Shown here: positions 25,681-33,360 of the stretch, piece by piece
Layout: each line of letters begins with the position of its first letter
Numbering within the stretch: position 1 is the stretch's first letter
Source: RYN-230 sp963718305
GTDB taxonomy: Bacteria; Actinomycetota; Actinomycetes; Streptosporangiales; Streptosporangiaceae
NCBI GenBank assembly: GCA_963718305.1
Contig: CAVQZG010000001.1
Coordinates: 682,001 to 746,000 of the forward strand
Reading direction: 5' to 3'
DNA: 64,000 nucleotides
Notes under the pieces: generated by a model
The model's input: the letters and a program-made list of their open reading frames with translations, nothing else
Database searches by the model: none
What the model was told of the DNA's origin: nothing
Program-made: the position numbers and the translations under genes

Positions 25681-26835
25681 ATGCTTGGCTACCGCGTCCC
25701 TGCACCCGACGAGGCCATGCTCGTTTCCGGGGGAAGATATGGCCGCAACGGCGCCCCGTTCAGGGTCGTGACCGGGCACGGCGCATTCATCGCCCCGTTC
25801 TTCCGGAAGGTCCGGTACCTGACCCTGGCCATGAACGAGGCCGAGGTGTCCGAGCAGTGTGTCACCAGGCAGGGCATCACGCTCAACGTGCGCTCGGTCA
25901 TCGCGTTCAAGGTCGGCAACGATGAGGAAAGCATCATCAACGCCGGCCAGCGCTTCCTGTCCGACCAGGACCAGATGTCCACCCTGACCGGGCGCATCTT
26001 CGCGGGGCACCTCCGCTCGATCATCGGGTCGATGACTGTCGAGGAGATCGTGACCGAACGCCAGAAGCTGGCCACCGAGGTGCTGGACGGCTCGAAGGCG
26101 GAGATGGCCAAGATTGGCCTGACCGTCGACTCGCTTCAGATCCAGTCCATCGACGACCTGAACTCGGGCTACATCGACGCGATGGCCGCCCCGCACAACG
26201 CGGCCATCCAGCGCCAGGCGCAGATCTCCCAGTCCCAGGCCCGACAGGCGGCCGCCCAGGCCGAGCAGGAGTCACAGCGTAAGCAGGCCGAGTACGCGCG
26301 GCAGACCGCCGTGGTGCAGGCCCAGTACAAGGCCGAGATCGACCGGGCGCAGGCCGAGGCGGGGCAGGCCGGGCCGCTGATGCAGGCGCAGACCCAGATC
26401 GGGGTCATCAACGCCCAGTCGGATCTGGCCCAGCGCCAGGCCGAGCTGCGCCAGCGCCAGCTGGTGGCCGAGGTGGTCCGGCCGGCCGAGGCGGAAGCGG
26501 AGAAGACGCGCATCCTGGCCAAGGCCGACGCGGAGCGGATGACGATCCAGGCCGAGGCGGCCGCCTCGAACAACCGGGTCGCCCTGGACCGGATGCTCAT
26601 CGACCAGCTGCCCCAGATCGTCAAGGAAGCGGCGGGCGGCCTGGCCGGCGCCAACGTCAACGTGCTCAACGGGGCGGAGGGGCTGAGCGAGATCGCGGCC
26701 GGCCTGGTCGGCCAGGGGCTGACCATCCTGGACTCGATCAAGAAGAACCTCGCCACCGGGCCCGAGGCCACGGCGGCCAGCGCCGAAGTGGTGCGCGTGC
26801 CGGACAGCCAGCAGGACGGCCAGGCCCGGGGCTGA
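25681..26835 (+). CDS. Flotillin-like SPFH/Band-7 protein
   Basis: Flotillins organise ordered membrane regions. The 384-residue protein lacks a strong N-terminal helix but starts with the short hydrophobic MLGYRVPAPDEAMLVSGG typical of flotillins. The SPFH domain covers about 10-190 (VRYLTLAMNEAEV, NVRSVIAFKVGNDEESI). A long Ala/Gln/Glu-rich coiled coil (about 180-300, repeated QAEA/RQAE heptads) follows, then the C-terminal segment NVNVLNGAEGLSE. AAGGAG precedes the ATG. Its neighbour hpnB and the operon 15 kb upstream make hopanoids, the likely sterol substitutes in such domains; a functional link is inference. Confidence 0.92.
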   Translation: MLGYRVPAPDEAMLVSGGRYGRNGAPFRVVTGHGAFIAPFFRKVRYLTLAMNEAEVSEQCVTRQGITLNVRSVIAFKVGNDEESIINAGQRFLSDQDQMSTLTGRIFAGHLRSIIGSMTVEEIVTERQKLATEVLDGSKAEMAKIGLTVDSLQIQSIDDLNSGYIDAMAAPHNAAIQRQAQISQSQARQAAAQAEQESQRKQAEYARQTAVVQAQYKAEIDRAQAEAGQAGPLMQAQTQIGVINAQSDLAQRQAELRQRQLVAEVVRPAEAEAEKTRILAKADAERMTIQAEAAASNNRVALDRMLIDQLPQIVKEAAGGLAGANVNVLNGAEGLSEIAAGLVGQGLTILDSIKKNLATGPEATAASAEVVRVPDSQQDGQARG

Positions 26836-26852
26836 CCCACCACGATTGCGGC

Positions 26853-26880
26853 CGGGCCCGCGCCAGCGACGGCGGGCCCG
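26853..26880 (+). terminator. 9-bp stem-loop after the flotillin gene
   Basis: CGGGCCCGC (26853-26861) and GCGGGCCCG (26872-26880) form a perfect stem around a 10-base loop, starting 18 bp after the stop codon. No T-tract follows, as is usual in high-GC actinomycetes. Confidence 0.6.
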
Positions 26881-26959
26881 CCCGGAAGATCAGCAGAAGA
26901 TCAGTAGCAGACCGAGGGCAGAGCGGCCCCGCTGCGGGGCGATATGCCAGGCTTGGCGG

Positions 26960-28174
26960 ATGCCGATCCTGGCCGGCGCCGCTGCGGTAGCCGCTCTCGC
27001 CTGGGCCTACCTGCTCGCCGCGCACGGCGGGTACTGGCGCACGGACCAGCGCCTGCCCCCCGGCGCCCATGACCCGTCGCGGGACCCGGCCCGGTGGCCG
27101 AGCGTGGTGGCGATCGTCCCGGCCCGGGACGAGGCCGCCATCCTGCCGGTCACCCTGCCGGGCCTGCTCGCCCAGGACTACCCGGGGGAATTCTCGGTGG
27201 TCCTGGTGGACGACGCCAGCACGGACGGCACCGCCACCACCGCCGCGGAGCTCGCCGCGACCACCGCCCGCAGGCTCCTGATTACGGCGGCCGAAGCGCC
27301 CCCGCCCGGGTGGGCGGGGAAAGTCCACGCGATGGCCGGGGGACTGCGCGCGGCGGGGGATTGCGACTACCTGCTGTTCACCGACGCGGACATCGGGTAC
27401 GCCCCGGACATGCTGGCCGCGCTGGTCCGTGGCGCCGTCGCGGATGATCGCGCGCTGGTCTCGCAGATGGCCCTGCTGCGCGCGGAGTCGGGGTGGGAGC
27501 GTGTCATCGTCCCGGCCTTCGTCTACTTCTTCGCCCAGCTCTACCCGTTCCGCCGGGTCAACCGGCCGTCGGCCCGCACCGCGGCCGCGGCCGGTGGCTG
27601 CATGCTGGTCCGCCGCGACACGCTGATCGCCGCCGGGGGCCTGGACCCGATCCGCGGCGCGCGCATCGACGACGTGGCCCTGGGCCGGCTGCTGAAGCGC
27701 CCACCGTCCGCGGCCCGCATCTGGCTGGGTTTCAGCACCGGCGTGCGCAGCCTGCGGCCCTACCCCCGGCTGGCCACCCTGTGGGACATGATCGCCCGGA
27801 GCGCCTACACGCAACTGCGGTACTCACCCGGCCTGCTGGCGGCGACCCTGGCCGGCCTGCTGTGGCTGTACGCACTGCCGCCGGTGGCGGCGGTGGCCGG
27901 GCTGGCCAGCGTGGCCACCGGCGGGGGTGCCGCCGCGGGCTGGACCGCGGCGGCGGGGCTGGCCGGGTGGGCCGCGATGAGCGCCAGCTTCCTGCCCGTG
28001 CTGCGGCTGTACCGGCTCGGCTGGTGGCGGGCGCCCCTGCTGCCCCTCGTGGCCGGGCTCTACGCCGTGATGACGGCCGATTCCGCCCGGCGGCACTACG
28101 GCGGGCGGGGCGGCGAATGGAAGGGGCGGACCGTGGCCCCGCCGCGCGGGCAGAGCGTAATAAATCGCCCCTAA
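26960..28174 (+). CDS. hpnB: Hopene-associated glycosyltransferase HpnB
   Basis: This family-2 glycosyltransferase with C-terminal membrane helices belongs to the HpnB group found with hopanoid genes. The 404-residue protein starts with a membrane helix (PILAGAAAVAALAWAYL) and WRTDQRLPPG. The GT-A core has AIVPARDEA, VVLVDDASTDGT, LLFTDADIGYAP, the ACGGC-like AAAAGGCMLVRR and GARIDDVALG. Family-typical VRSLRPYPRLATLWDM follows, then about three helices. The ATG at 26960 matches the family start. Its ribosome site is weak, so translation may depend on position. The sugar and acceptor are unproven for the family. It is 16 kb from the hpnC-H operon. Confidence 0.9.
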   Translation: MPILAGAAAVAALAWAYLLAAHGGYWRTDQRLPPGAHDPSRDPARWPSVVAIVPARDEAAILPVTLPGLLAQDYPGEFSVVLVDDASTDGTATTAAELAATTARRLLITAAEAPPPGWAGKVHAMAGGLRAAGDCDYLLFTDADIGYAPDMLAALVRGAVADDRALVSQMALLRAESGWERVIVPAFVYFFAQLYPFRRVNRPSARTAAAAGGCMLVRRDTLIAAGGLDPIRGARIDDVALGRLLKRPPSAARIWLGFSTGVRSLRPYPRLATLWDMIARSAYTQLRYSPGLLAATLAGLLWLYALPPVAAVAGLASVATGGGAAAGWTAAAGLAGWAAMSASFLPVLRLYRLGWWRAPLLPLVAGLYAVMTADSARRHYGGRGGEWKGRTVAPPRGQSVINRP

Positions 28175-28305
28175 AGCCCGTCAATTAATCACCATAAAAC
28201 ATTCCAACCGGCTGCTTGCTGCGCCTAAAAGGCATGAGTAACAGATCGGAATGGAACGCCCTGGCGGCCTTAACTTCATTCCCCGCACTGACCAGATGAA
28301 CCTGT

Positions 28306-28340
28306 GACATGCTTCATGTCGCACAAGGTGAGTTACTCAC
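28306..28340. promoter_or_regulatory. Two neighbouring palindromes, possible operator pair
   Basis: GACATG-CTT-CATGTC (28306-28320) and GTGAGT-T-ACTCAC (28328-28340) have centres about 21 bp apart, two helix turns. They lie in the AT-richer region between hpnB and a decayed gene. The ligand and the protein are unknown. Confidence 0.35.
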
Positions 28341-28379
28341 TACTCGTGGTAAGGTCACTGCTGGACTCGGCGGGGCGGG

Positions 28380-28734
28380 CAGTCAGCGTTTATCGCAGAC
28401 CACTACGAAGCAAGACCCGGGCCTTCGGCCCGATCTACGATCACGCGGCGGCGCTGGATGACTTCACCGACAGCACGGGGACACCGATCGCGCTGCCGCC
28501 GTTCATCCACTCGTTCCGGATCAACCAGTTCCTGCAGGGCGCGCTGACCACCTACAGCGGCGCCAAGGGCTCCTTCACGGGCCGTGGACGACCAGCAAGG
28601 TGGTTGCCACCAGCAACGGCCTGCTGCCTCCGTCCGGGACGACCCGGGTCTCGCCGTCCGCGCTGTGGACGGACGGCCTGCCGGCCAACGGGGCGGTCCG
28701 CGCGAACGACGCCTTCGGCGTCTGGGCGCGGTAG
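28380..28734 (+). pseudogene. Remnant of an unrecognised gene, frame broken near 28580
   Basis: Up to about 28580 one frame has coding-like codon use and reads FGPIYDHAAALDDFTDSTG and PPFIHSFRINQFLQGAL. From 28582 a different frame takes over with equally strong third-position GC (PWTTSKVVATSNGLLPPSG, ending AFGVWAR) up to TAG at 28732. A single indel joins the two into one protein of about 115 residues. An ATG at 28316 could be the original start. I do not recognise the family. Two strong stem-loops follow, which supports a former transcription unit. Confidence 0.5.
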
Positions 28735-28751
28735 TCCCAGCACCTTCAGGG

Positions 28752-28789
28752 GCTGCGGCCCCGGCCGACAAGCCGGCCGGGGCCGCAGC
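28752..28789 (+). terminator. Perfect 16-bp GC stem-loop
   Basis: Arms 28752-28767 and 28774-28789 are exact complements around ACAAGC, 18 bp after the stop of the decayed gene. Confidence 0.8.
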
Positions 28790-28802
28790 TCGTCCTAGCT
28801 AA

Positions 28803-28831
28803 CCCGGCCCGGGCCGGCAAGCCGGGCCGGG
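28803..28831 (+). terminator. Second stem-loop, 10 bp
   Basis: CCCGGCCCGG (28803-28812) pairs with CCGGGCCGGG (28822-28831). It stands 13 bp after the first stem, forming a tandem terminator. Confidence 0.6.
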
Positions 28832-28904
28832 CTGCGGTCTGTCCGGGCTGACCCCGCGATTTATTGAGGTGCCACGCTGCGTGGGCGCCCGGATAATCGG
28901 CGGC

Positions 28905-29555
28905 ATGACGCTGACCCACTGGCCACTGTCCGGCTTGCGGCTGCGCACCCCGCGGCTGGAGATGCGCCTGCCCACCCTCGCCGAGCTGGACGAACTGGCC
29001 AGCCTGGCCGCCGAGGGCATCCACGATGCCCTCGTTCAGCCGTTCGCGGTGGCCTGGACCGACGTGCCGCCCGAGGAGCGGGCCCGCAGCGTCCTGCAGT
29101 TCCAGCTGTCCCAGTGGGGCGCGTGGTCCCCGTCGGACTGGTCGCTGAACCTGGTCGCCGATCTCGGCGGCGTGATCGTCGGGACCCAGGGTGTCTCCGG
29201 GCGCGACTTCGCGGTCCTGCGCGAGGTTAACACCGGGTCCTGGCTGGGCCAGCGTTACCAGGGTCAGGGCCTCGGCACCGAGATGCGCTCCGCCGTCCTG
29301 CACCTGGGCTTCGCCGGCCTGGGCGCGCAGTTCGCCGTCTCCGACGCGTTCACCGACAACCTCGCGTCCCTGGGCGTATCGCGCAAGCTGGGCTACCTCC
29401 CCGACGGCATCCGCCGGCAGGCCATCCGGGGCCGCCCCGCCGTAATCCAGATGCTGCGCCTGGACCGGGCCACCTGGCAGGCCCGCCGGCAGGTCCCCGT
29501 GGAGATCACCGGCCTGGCTCCCTGCCTGCCCAGCTTCGGCCTCCCCCCGGCCTAA
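28905..29555 (+). CDS. GNAT family N-acetyltransferase (RimJ-like)
   Basis: The 216-residue protein has the RimJ/RimL-type GNAT layout: an N-terminal LRLRTPRLEMRLPTLAELDEL, then WSLNLVADLGGVIVGTQGV and the acetyl-CoA-binding loop GQRYQGQGLGTEMRSAVL. SDAFTDNLASLGVSRKLGY follows as the typical C-terminal block. The ATG at 28905 is the first start that fits the fold. The substrate (protein N-terminus, antibiotic or small amine) is not evident. A 54-bp palindrome follows its 3' end. Confidence 0.85.
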   Translation: MTLTHWPLSGLRLRTPRLEMRLPTLAELDELASLAAEGIHDALVQPFAVAWTDVPPEERARSVLQFQLSQWGAWSPSDWSLNLVADLGGVIVGTQGVSGRDFAVLREVNTGSWLGQRYQGQGLGTEMRSAVLHLGFAGLGAQFAVSDAFTDNLASLGVSRKLGYLPDGIRRQAIRGRPAVIQMLRLDRATWQARRQVPVEITGLAPCLPSFGLPPA

Positions 29556-29602
29556 CCCTCCCTTCCTCGCCAGTCACACCAACCCCACCCCCCAGCCTCC
29601 GT

Positions 29603-29656
29603 TTCGTGATCAACCGCTTGGTGTCGCTGCAGCGACACCAAGCGGTTGATCACGAA
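29603..29656. repeat. Perfect 54-bp palindrome
   Basis: The two 27-bp halves are exact reverse complements with no spacer; the centre is CTGCAG. Its GC content (about 54 percent) is well below the surroundings. It lies 48 bp after the acetyltransferase stop. In RNA it would form a hairpin of about 25 bp, so it could terminate transcription. In DNA it could extrude a cruciform. No T-tract follows. Confidence 0.9.
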
Positions 29657-29707
29657 GCACATGCCGTGGCTTGTGAGGCTTCGGAGACTGGCCCGACGGC
29701 ACCCGTG

Positions 29708-29762
29708 ACCGACAAGAGTAGCTGTCTTGACAAGAAAAGTTGTCGGTGTGAGAATGGGGATG
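29708..29762 (+). promoter_or_regulatory. Promoter with nested dyads and leaderless start
   Basis: TTGACA (29727-29732), 17 bp, GAGAAT (29750-29755), then 6 bases to the GTG at 29762: a sigma-70-like promoter for a leaderless transcript. It overlaps ACCGACAA (29708-29715) paired with TTGTCGGT (29740-29747), and the shorter dyad TGTC-TT-GACA (29723-29732). The regulator coded directly downstream is the likely binder. Confidence 0.65.
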
Positions 29763-30343
29763 TGGATGACGTCGCTGTGATCGATGACCCGGCTGCCGCC
29801 GAGGCCTCACTGGACCCGGTCCGGGCCCGGCTGCTGGCCGCGCTGGCCGAGCCGGGGTCCGCGACCACGCTGGCCGCCCGGACCGGGCTGGCCCGGCAGA
29901 AGGTCAACTACCATCTCCGGGCCCTGGAGCGGCACGGCCTGGTGGAGCTGGTCGAGGAGCGCCGCAGGGGCAACTGCACCGAGCGCGTGCTCCGCGCCAC
30001 CGCGGCGTCGTACGTGATCTCCCCGGCCGCGCTGCCCGCGGTGGCGCCCGACCCGGCGCGGGCCCCGGATCAGCTGTCCGCCTGGTGGCTGCTCACCCTG
30101 GCCGCCCGGCTGGTCCGGGAGGTCGGCGAGCTGATCACGAAGTCACGGTCGGCCGGCCAGCCGGTGGCCACGTTCGCGATCGACAGCGAGATCCGGTTCG
30201 CCTCTGCCGCGGACCGGGCCGCGTTCGCCCGCGAACTCAGCGGCACGGTCAAGGACCTGGCCGCCCGGTATCACGACGAGCGTGCGCCCGGCGGCCGTGA
30301 GCACCGCCTGGTCGTCGCGCTGCACCCGAGCATCACCCGATGA
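29762..30343 (+). CDS. ArsR-like winged-helix transcription regulator
   Basis: The 193-residue protein carries an N-terminal winged helix at about 15-85 (VRARLLAALAEPGSATTLAA, KVNYHLRALERHGLVELVEE) of the ArsR/GntR-like HTH_20 group. The C-terminal half of about 100 residues probably senses or dimerises. The GTG at 29762 is chosen because a promoter ends 6 bp before it; longer frames would run through the 54-bp palindrome. The SRPBCC gene starts 15 bp downstream, a common regulator/AHSA1 pair, so both likely share this autoregulated promoter. Confidence 0.8.
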   Translation: MDDVAVIDDPAAAEASLDPVRARLLAALAEPGSATTLAARTGLARQKVNYHLRALERHGLVELVEERRRGNCTERVLRATAASYVISPAALPAVAPDPARAPDQLSAWWLLTLAARLVREVGELITKSRSAGQPVATFAIDSEIRFASAADRAAFARELSGTVKDLAARYHDERAPGGREHRLVVALHPSITR

Positions 30344-30358
30344 GGACAGGAGAAGATC

Positions 30359-31087
30359 ATGGCGCGTGAGTTCGAGATCCGGCGCGAGGTCGAGCTGCCG
30401 GCCACCCCCCAGCAGGTCTGGGCCGCGGTGGCCACCGCGGCCGGCATCGCTTCCTGGCTGTTCCCGACCGGGGAGGACGAGGCGCACGCGGTCGGCGACG
30501 TGGTGGCCGGCCATACCGTGACCGTGTTCGATCCGCCGCACCACCTGGCCGTCCGCGCCGCGGCGCCGGACGGGACCGTCATGAACGCCCTGGAGTACAT
30601 CATCGAGGCGCGGGGCGGCGGCACCGCGGTGCTGCGGTACGTGCACAGTGGCATCTTCACCGACGACTGGGATAACCAGTACGACTCGGCCGGCCAGCAC
30701 ACCGACTTCTACCTGCACACCCTCGGCCAGTACCTGCAGTACTTCGACGGCCGCCCGGTGACCTACGTGGCGGCCGAGGGACCGGAGTCCGCCAAGGCGC
30801 CCGGCGCCTTCGACGCGGTCCGCCGCGGGCTCGGCGTGACCGGCCAGGGCGCGGCCGGCGACCAGGTGCGGCTGGCGCTGCCCGGGCTGGAACCGCTGGA
30901 CGGTGTGGTGGACTACACCGCCCCGAATTTCCTGGGCGTGCGCACCGCCGACGGCCTGTACCGCTTCTACGGCCGCAACGCCTTCGGCATGCCCGTCGGC
31001 CTGGCCCATCACCTGTTCGCGCCGGGCGTGGACCGGGAGAAGACCGAGCTGGCCTGGCGCACCTGGCTCGACGGTCTCTACGGGTAA
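30359..31087 (+). CDS. SRPBCC/AHSA1-like ligand-binding protein
   Basis: The 242-residue protein begins with the START-like pattern FEIRREVELPATPQQVWAAVATAAGIASWLFP and continues with the AHSA1-type block TVTVFDPPHHLAVR. A second part (about 150-242) extends the usual 150-residue domain, ending FAPGVDREKTELAWRTWLDGLYG. Such proteins bind hydrophobic small molecules. AGGAGAAGATC precedes the ATG. It is in an operon with the regulator and runs toward dedA, which ends 9 bp away. Confidence 0.82.
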   Translation: MAREFEIRREVELPATPQQVWAAVATAAGIASWLFPTGEDEAHAVGDVVAGHTVTVFDPPHHLAVRAAAPDGTVMNALEYIIEARGGGTAVLRYVHSGIFTDDWDNQYDSAGQHTDFYLHTLGQYLQYFDGRPVTYVAAEGPESAKAPGAFDAVRRGLGVTGQGAAGDQVRLALPGLEPLDGVVDYTAPNFLGVRTADGLYRFYGRNAFGMPVGLAHHLFAPGVDREKTELAWRTWLDGLYG

Positions 31088-31095
31088 TCAGCCGG

Positions 31096-31839
31096 TCATC
31101 TCGACCGGCTGGCCGGCGGCCGGGTGGCATCAGGGCGATGGGTGCCGGCCGGGCCGGCGCTGCCCCTATCAGCGCCGGCCCGGGTTTCATCCGGGCGGCG
31201 GGACGCAGACCGGGCCCGGAAGAGCTCCAGGCCGACCGGGATCAGCGAGACGATGACGATCACGGCGATGATCGGCAGCAGATACGTGTCGATGCTGGGG
31301 ATCGTGGAGCCCAGGGCGTAACCAGCCAGGGTCACCCCGGCCGACCAGATCACGCCGCCGACAACCTGCCAGATCGTGAAGGTCCGGACCGGCACATCCA
31401 GGGCGCCGGCCATCGGGTTGAGCACGGTCCGGACCACCGGGATGAACCGGGCCAGCACGATGGCCTTGCGGTACCCGTACTTGGCCAGCAGTTCACCGGA
31501 GCGTTCCGTGCCCCGGCGGACGAAACGGTTGCTGGTGCGGCCGAGCAGGGGCCGGCCGCCCCGGCCGATGTAGTAGCCCGTCTGCGCCCCGAGCAGGGCG
31601 CCGCCGATCGCGGCCAGGATGACCACCGGCAGCGACAGGTGCACCGGGTGCGAGCCCTCGGTGCACAGCAGCCCGGCGGTGAACAGCAGCGAGTCGCCTG
31701 GCAGGAAGAACCCGATGAGCAGCCCGGTCTCGGCGAACAAGGCGAGGAAGACGCCGAACGCGCCGAGACTGGCCAGCACCGACGTGGAGCTGAGCGGGTT
31801 GAGCGCGGTCACCAAGTGAGCGCCGCCCTGGGACAGCAT
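31096..31839 (-). CDS. DedA family membrane protein
   Basis: DedA proteins are polytopic proteins linked to membrane homeostasis and undecaprenyl-phosphate or phospholipid flipping. The 247-residue protein has the family blocks ETGLLIGFFLPGDSLLF, LGAQTGYYIGRGG, ARFIPVVRTVLNPMAGAL (the conserved FxR-P motif) and about five helices, then a basic tail. The ATG at 31839 follows AAAGGAGA on the minus strand. An upstream in-frame start at 31920 lacks a ribosome site. Confidence 0.92.
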   Translation of the reverse strand: MLSQGGAHLVTALNPLSSTSVLASLGAFGVFLALFAETGLLIGFFLPGDSLLFTAGLLCTEGSHPVHLSLPVVILAAIGGALLGAQTGYYIGRGGRPLLGRTSNRFVRRGTERSGELLAKYGYRKAIVLARFIPVVRTVLNPMAGALDVPVRTFTIWQVVGGVIWSAGVTLAGYALGSTIPSIDTYLLPIIAVIVIVSLIPVGLELFRARSASRRPDETRAGADRGSAGPAGTHRPDATRPPASRSR

Positions 31840-32218
31840 TCCGCGTGTCTCCTTTGCTAGGCGGCCCTGACTCTCTAGGCTGCTCGGTGTTTCCTCATCA
31901 GCACGGGTACTAAGCAGCACTGAGCAGGGCTGTTGCCGCGCAACTACCCATAACGGCGGGCCTCAGTGCGGCCCGCGAACCAAGATCTGGTTAAGGAACG
32001 CGTAGCAGCGTCGGCGCCGGGCTCGGGAGAGTCGCGTCGCGGTCGGGAAGGCGCCCCGGCTGAATTTCGGCTGACCGCATCCTGCAGAGTGCGTGGACGA
32101 GGGGCCGTCGGCGTGCCAGACTTCGGGAACGGTTGTTGAGTCGGCCGCGCACGGGGCTGGCTGTTTAGGGGTCCAGTTCCCGGGAACCCGGCCTATCGAT
32201 CCCGGAGGGGGGCCGAAC
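31840..32218. other. Intergenic region between dedA and a small zinc-finger-like gene
   Basis: No gene is seen. It holds a stem (GCGGGCC 31956-31962 with GGCCCGC 31970-31976) with a 7-base loop. The divergent promoters of dedA and the next gene should be here. The ribosome site GGAGG at 32204-32208 marks the right end. Confidence 0.4.
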
Positions 32219-32551
32219 ATGGCTGGTGAAGATCGCTCGAGCGTTTCCCTTGCGAATCCGGCCGTGCAGTCCTGCTGGTTGTGCGGGACCAGGTTGCCGG
32301 CCCGCGAGATGGTGTCCGACGGCGGCAGTGCCTGCCCGGACCTGCGCTGGTATTGCGCGGACACCCGGCGGTGCACGGAACGCTGGACTTCGCGCTGGTC
32401 AACAGGGGCAGGTGCGGGCAACGGCCGCGCCGCGCACAGCCACGCGGGCCAGGGGCAGTCAGGTCAGGGGCACAGCTCCATCCTGGGTCAGGGCCGCGGT
32501 ACGGTCCCGGACTCCCGGGGCAGGCAGCTGGCCGGGTTAAACGACCGCTGA
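32219..32551 (+). CDS. Small Cys-rich protein with a CxxC / WYC / CTERWT pattern
   Basis: The 110-residue protein has CWLCGTRLPAREMVSDGGSA in its first third, then RWYCADTRRCTERWT. Four cysteines in a C-x2-C ... C-x5-C pattern suggest a zinc ribbon. The arrangement resembles small uncharacterised actinobacterial proteins. The rest is Gly/Gln/Ser-rich and probably disordered. GGAGG at 32204-32208 supports the start. It shares no operon with its neighbours. The function is unknown. Confidence 0.6.
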   Translation: MAGEDRSSVSLANPAVQSCWLCGTRLPAREMVSDGGSACPDLRWYCADTRRCTERWTSRWSTGAGAGNGRAAHSHAGQGQSGQGHSSILGQGRGTVPDSRGRQLAGLNDR

Positions 32552-32622
32552 GCGGCCTCCCGGCATTACGGTCCCACGGCATTTCGGTCATGTGATCCGC
32601 AGGGTTGCCGGCCACGGCCCTT

Positions 32623-33360
32623 CTAGGCCAGCAGGCCCACCAGGGTGTCGTGCACGTCCTGGCCGCCCGGCGTGCCGGGCGCCAGTTTGCCCTGGTCGTC
32701 AGGATCCCGGTGGAAGACATGGAGCCGGCCCTGGTGGCGGGCGAGCACCAGGTCGGTGCTGTCGCCCGCGACCTCAGCCGATCCGTCCGTGGTGTACGGC
32801 GTGACGGTGACCAGCGCGGATCGCTCGGACGCCGCGAGTACCCCGTCGATGTCGCCGTCCGCGGCCTCGGCCTCCGCCCGGGGCCCGCGCGGCAGCAGGG
32901 CGTCGAGCAGGCGGAGGGACTCGTCGAACGTGTACAGCCCGAGTTCGTGCACGCCCAGCGCGTCGATGCGGACCACCAGGCAGATCCGCTCCGGCTGGGG
33001 GAGCAGCAGGATCCGCCACGGCTCGCCCGGTTCCGTGCCGGTGGCCCGGGCGTCCAGCACCATCCGGGCCCGCTGCTGGAACGCCACCGCGATGCCCAGG
33101 TCCCCGCGCACCTGAACCTGCGCCCCGGGCGGCCCGGCCACCAGGAGCTGGCGGGCGGCCAGCGAGCGGACGGCCTCGGCCAGCACCTCGTCCGACGGCC
33201 GCGCCTCCAGGAAGTCCACGATGGCGTCAACCGCGGTGAGCTCGGCGATGGTGTAGGCGCCGAGCAGCACCGGCCCGGTGCCGACCAGGCTGACGACCGA
33301 GGAGACCAGTCCCTGCGGGACAGACGCCTCACCTGGGACGGTGGTGCCAGCCTCGCTCAT
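32623..33360 (-). CDS. Unrecognised 245-residue protein, second gene of a two-gene unit
   Basis: The acidic, soluble protein has no signal peptide or membrane segment. The first part looks helical (VGTGPVLLGAYTIAELTAVD, DAIVDFLEARPSDEVLAEAV), the middle holds beta-rich stretches (RICLVVRIDALGVHELGLYT). The chain ends in GGQDVHDTLVGLLA. The codon use is clearly that of a real gene. Its ATG overlaps the stop of the upstream gene by 4 bp, so both products are probably made together. I do not recognise the family. Confidence 0.7.
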   Translation of the reverse strand: MSEAGTTVPGEASVPQGLVSSVVSLVGTGPVLLGAYTIAELTAVDAIVDFLEARPSDEVLAEAVRSLAARQLLVAGPPGAQVQVRGDLGIAVAFQQRARMVLDARATGTEPGEPWRILLLPQPERICLVVRIDALGVHELGLYTFDESLRLLDALLPRGPRAEAEAADGDIDGVLAASERSALVTVTPYTTDGSAEVAGDSTDLVLARHQGRLHVFHRDPDDQGKLAPGTPGGQDVHDTLVGLLA

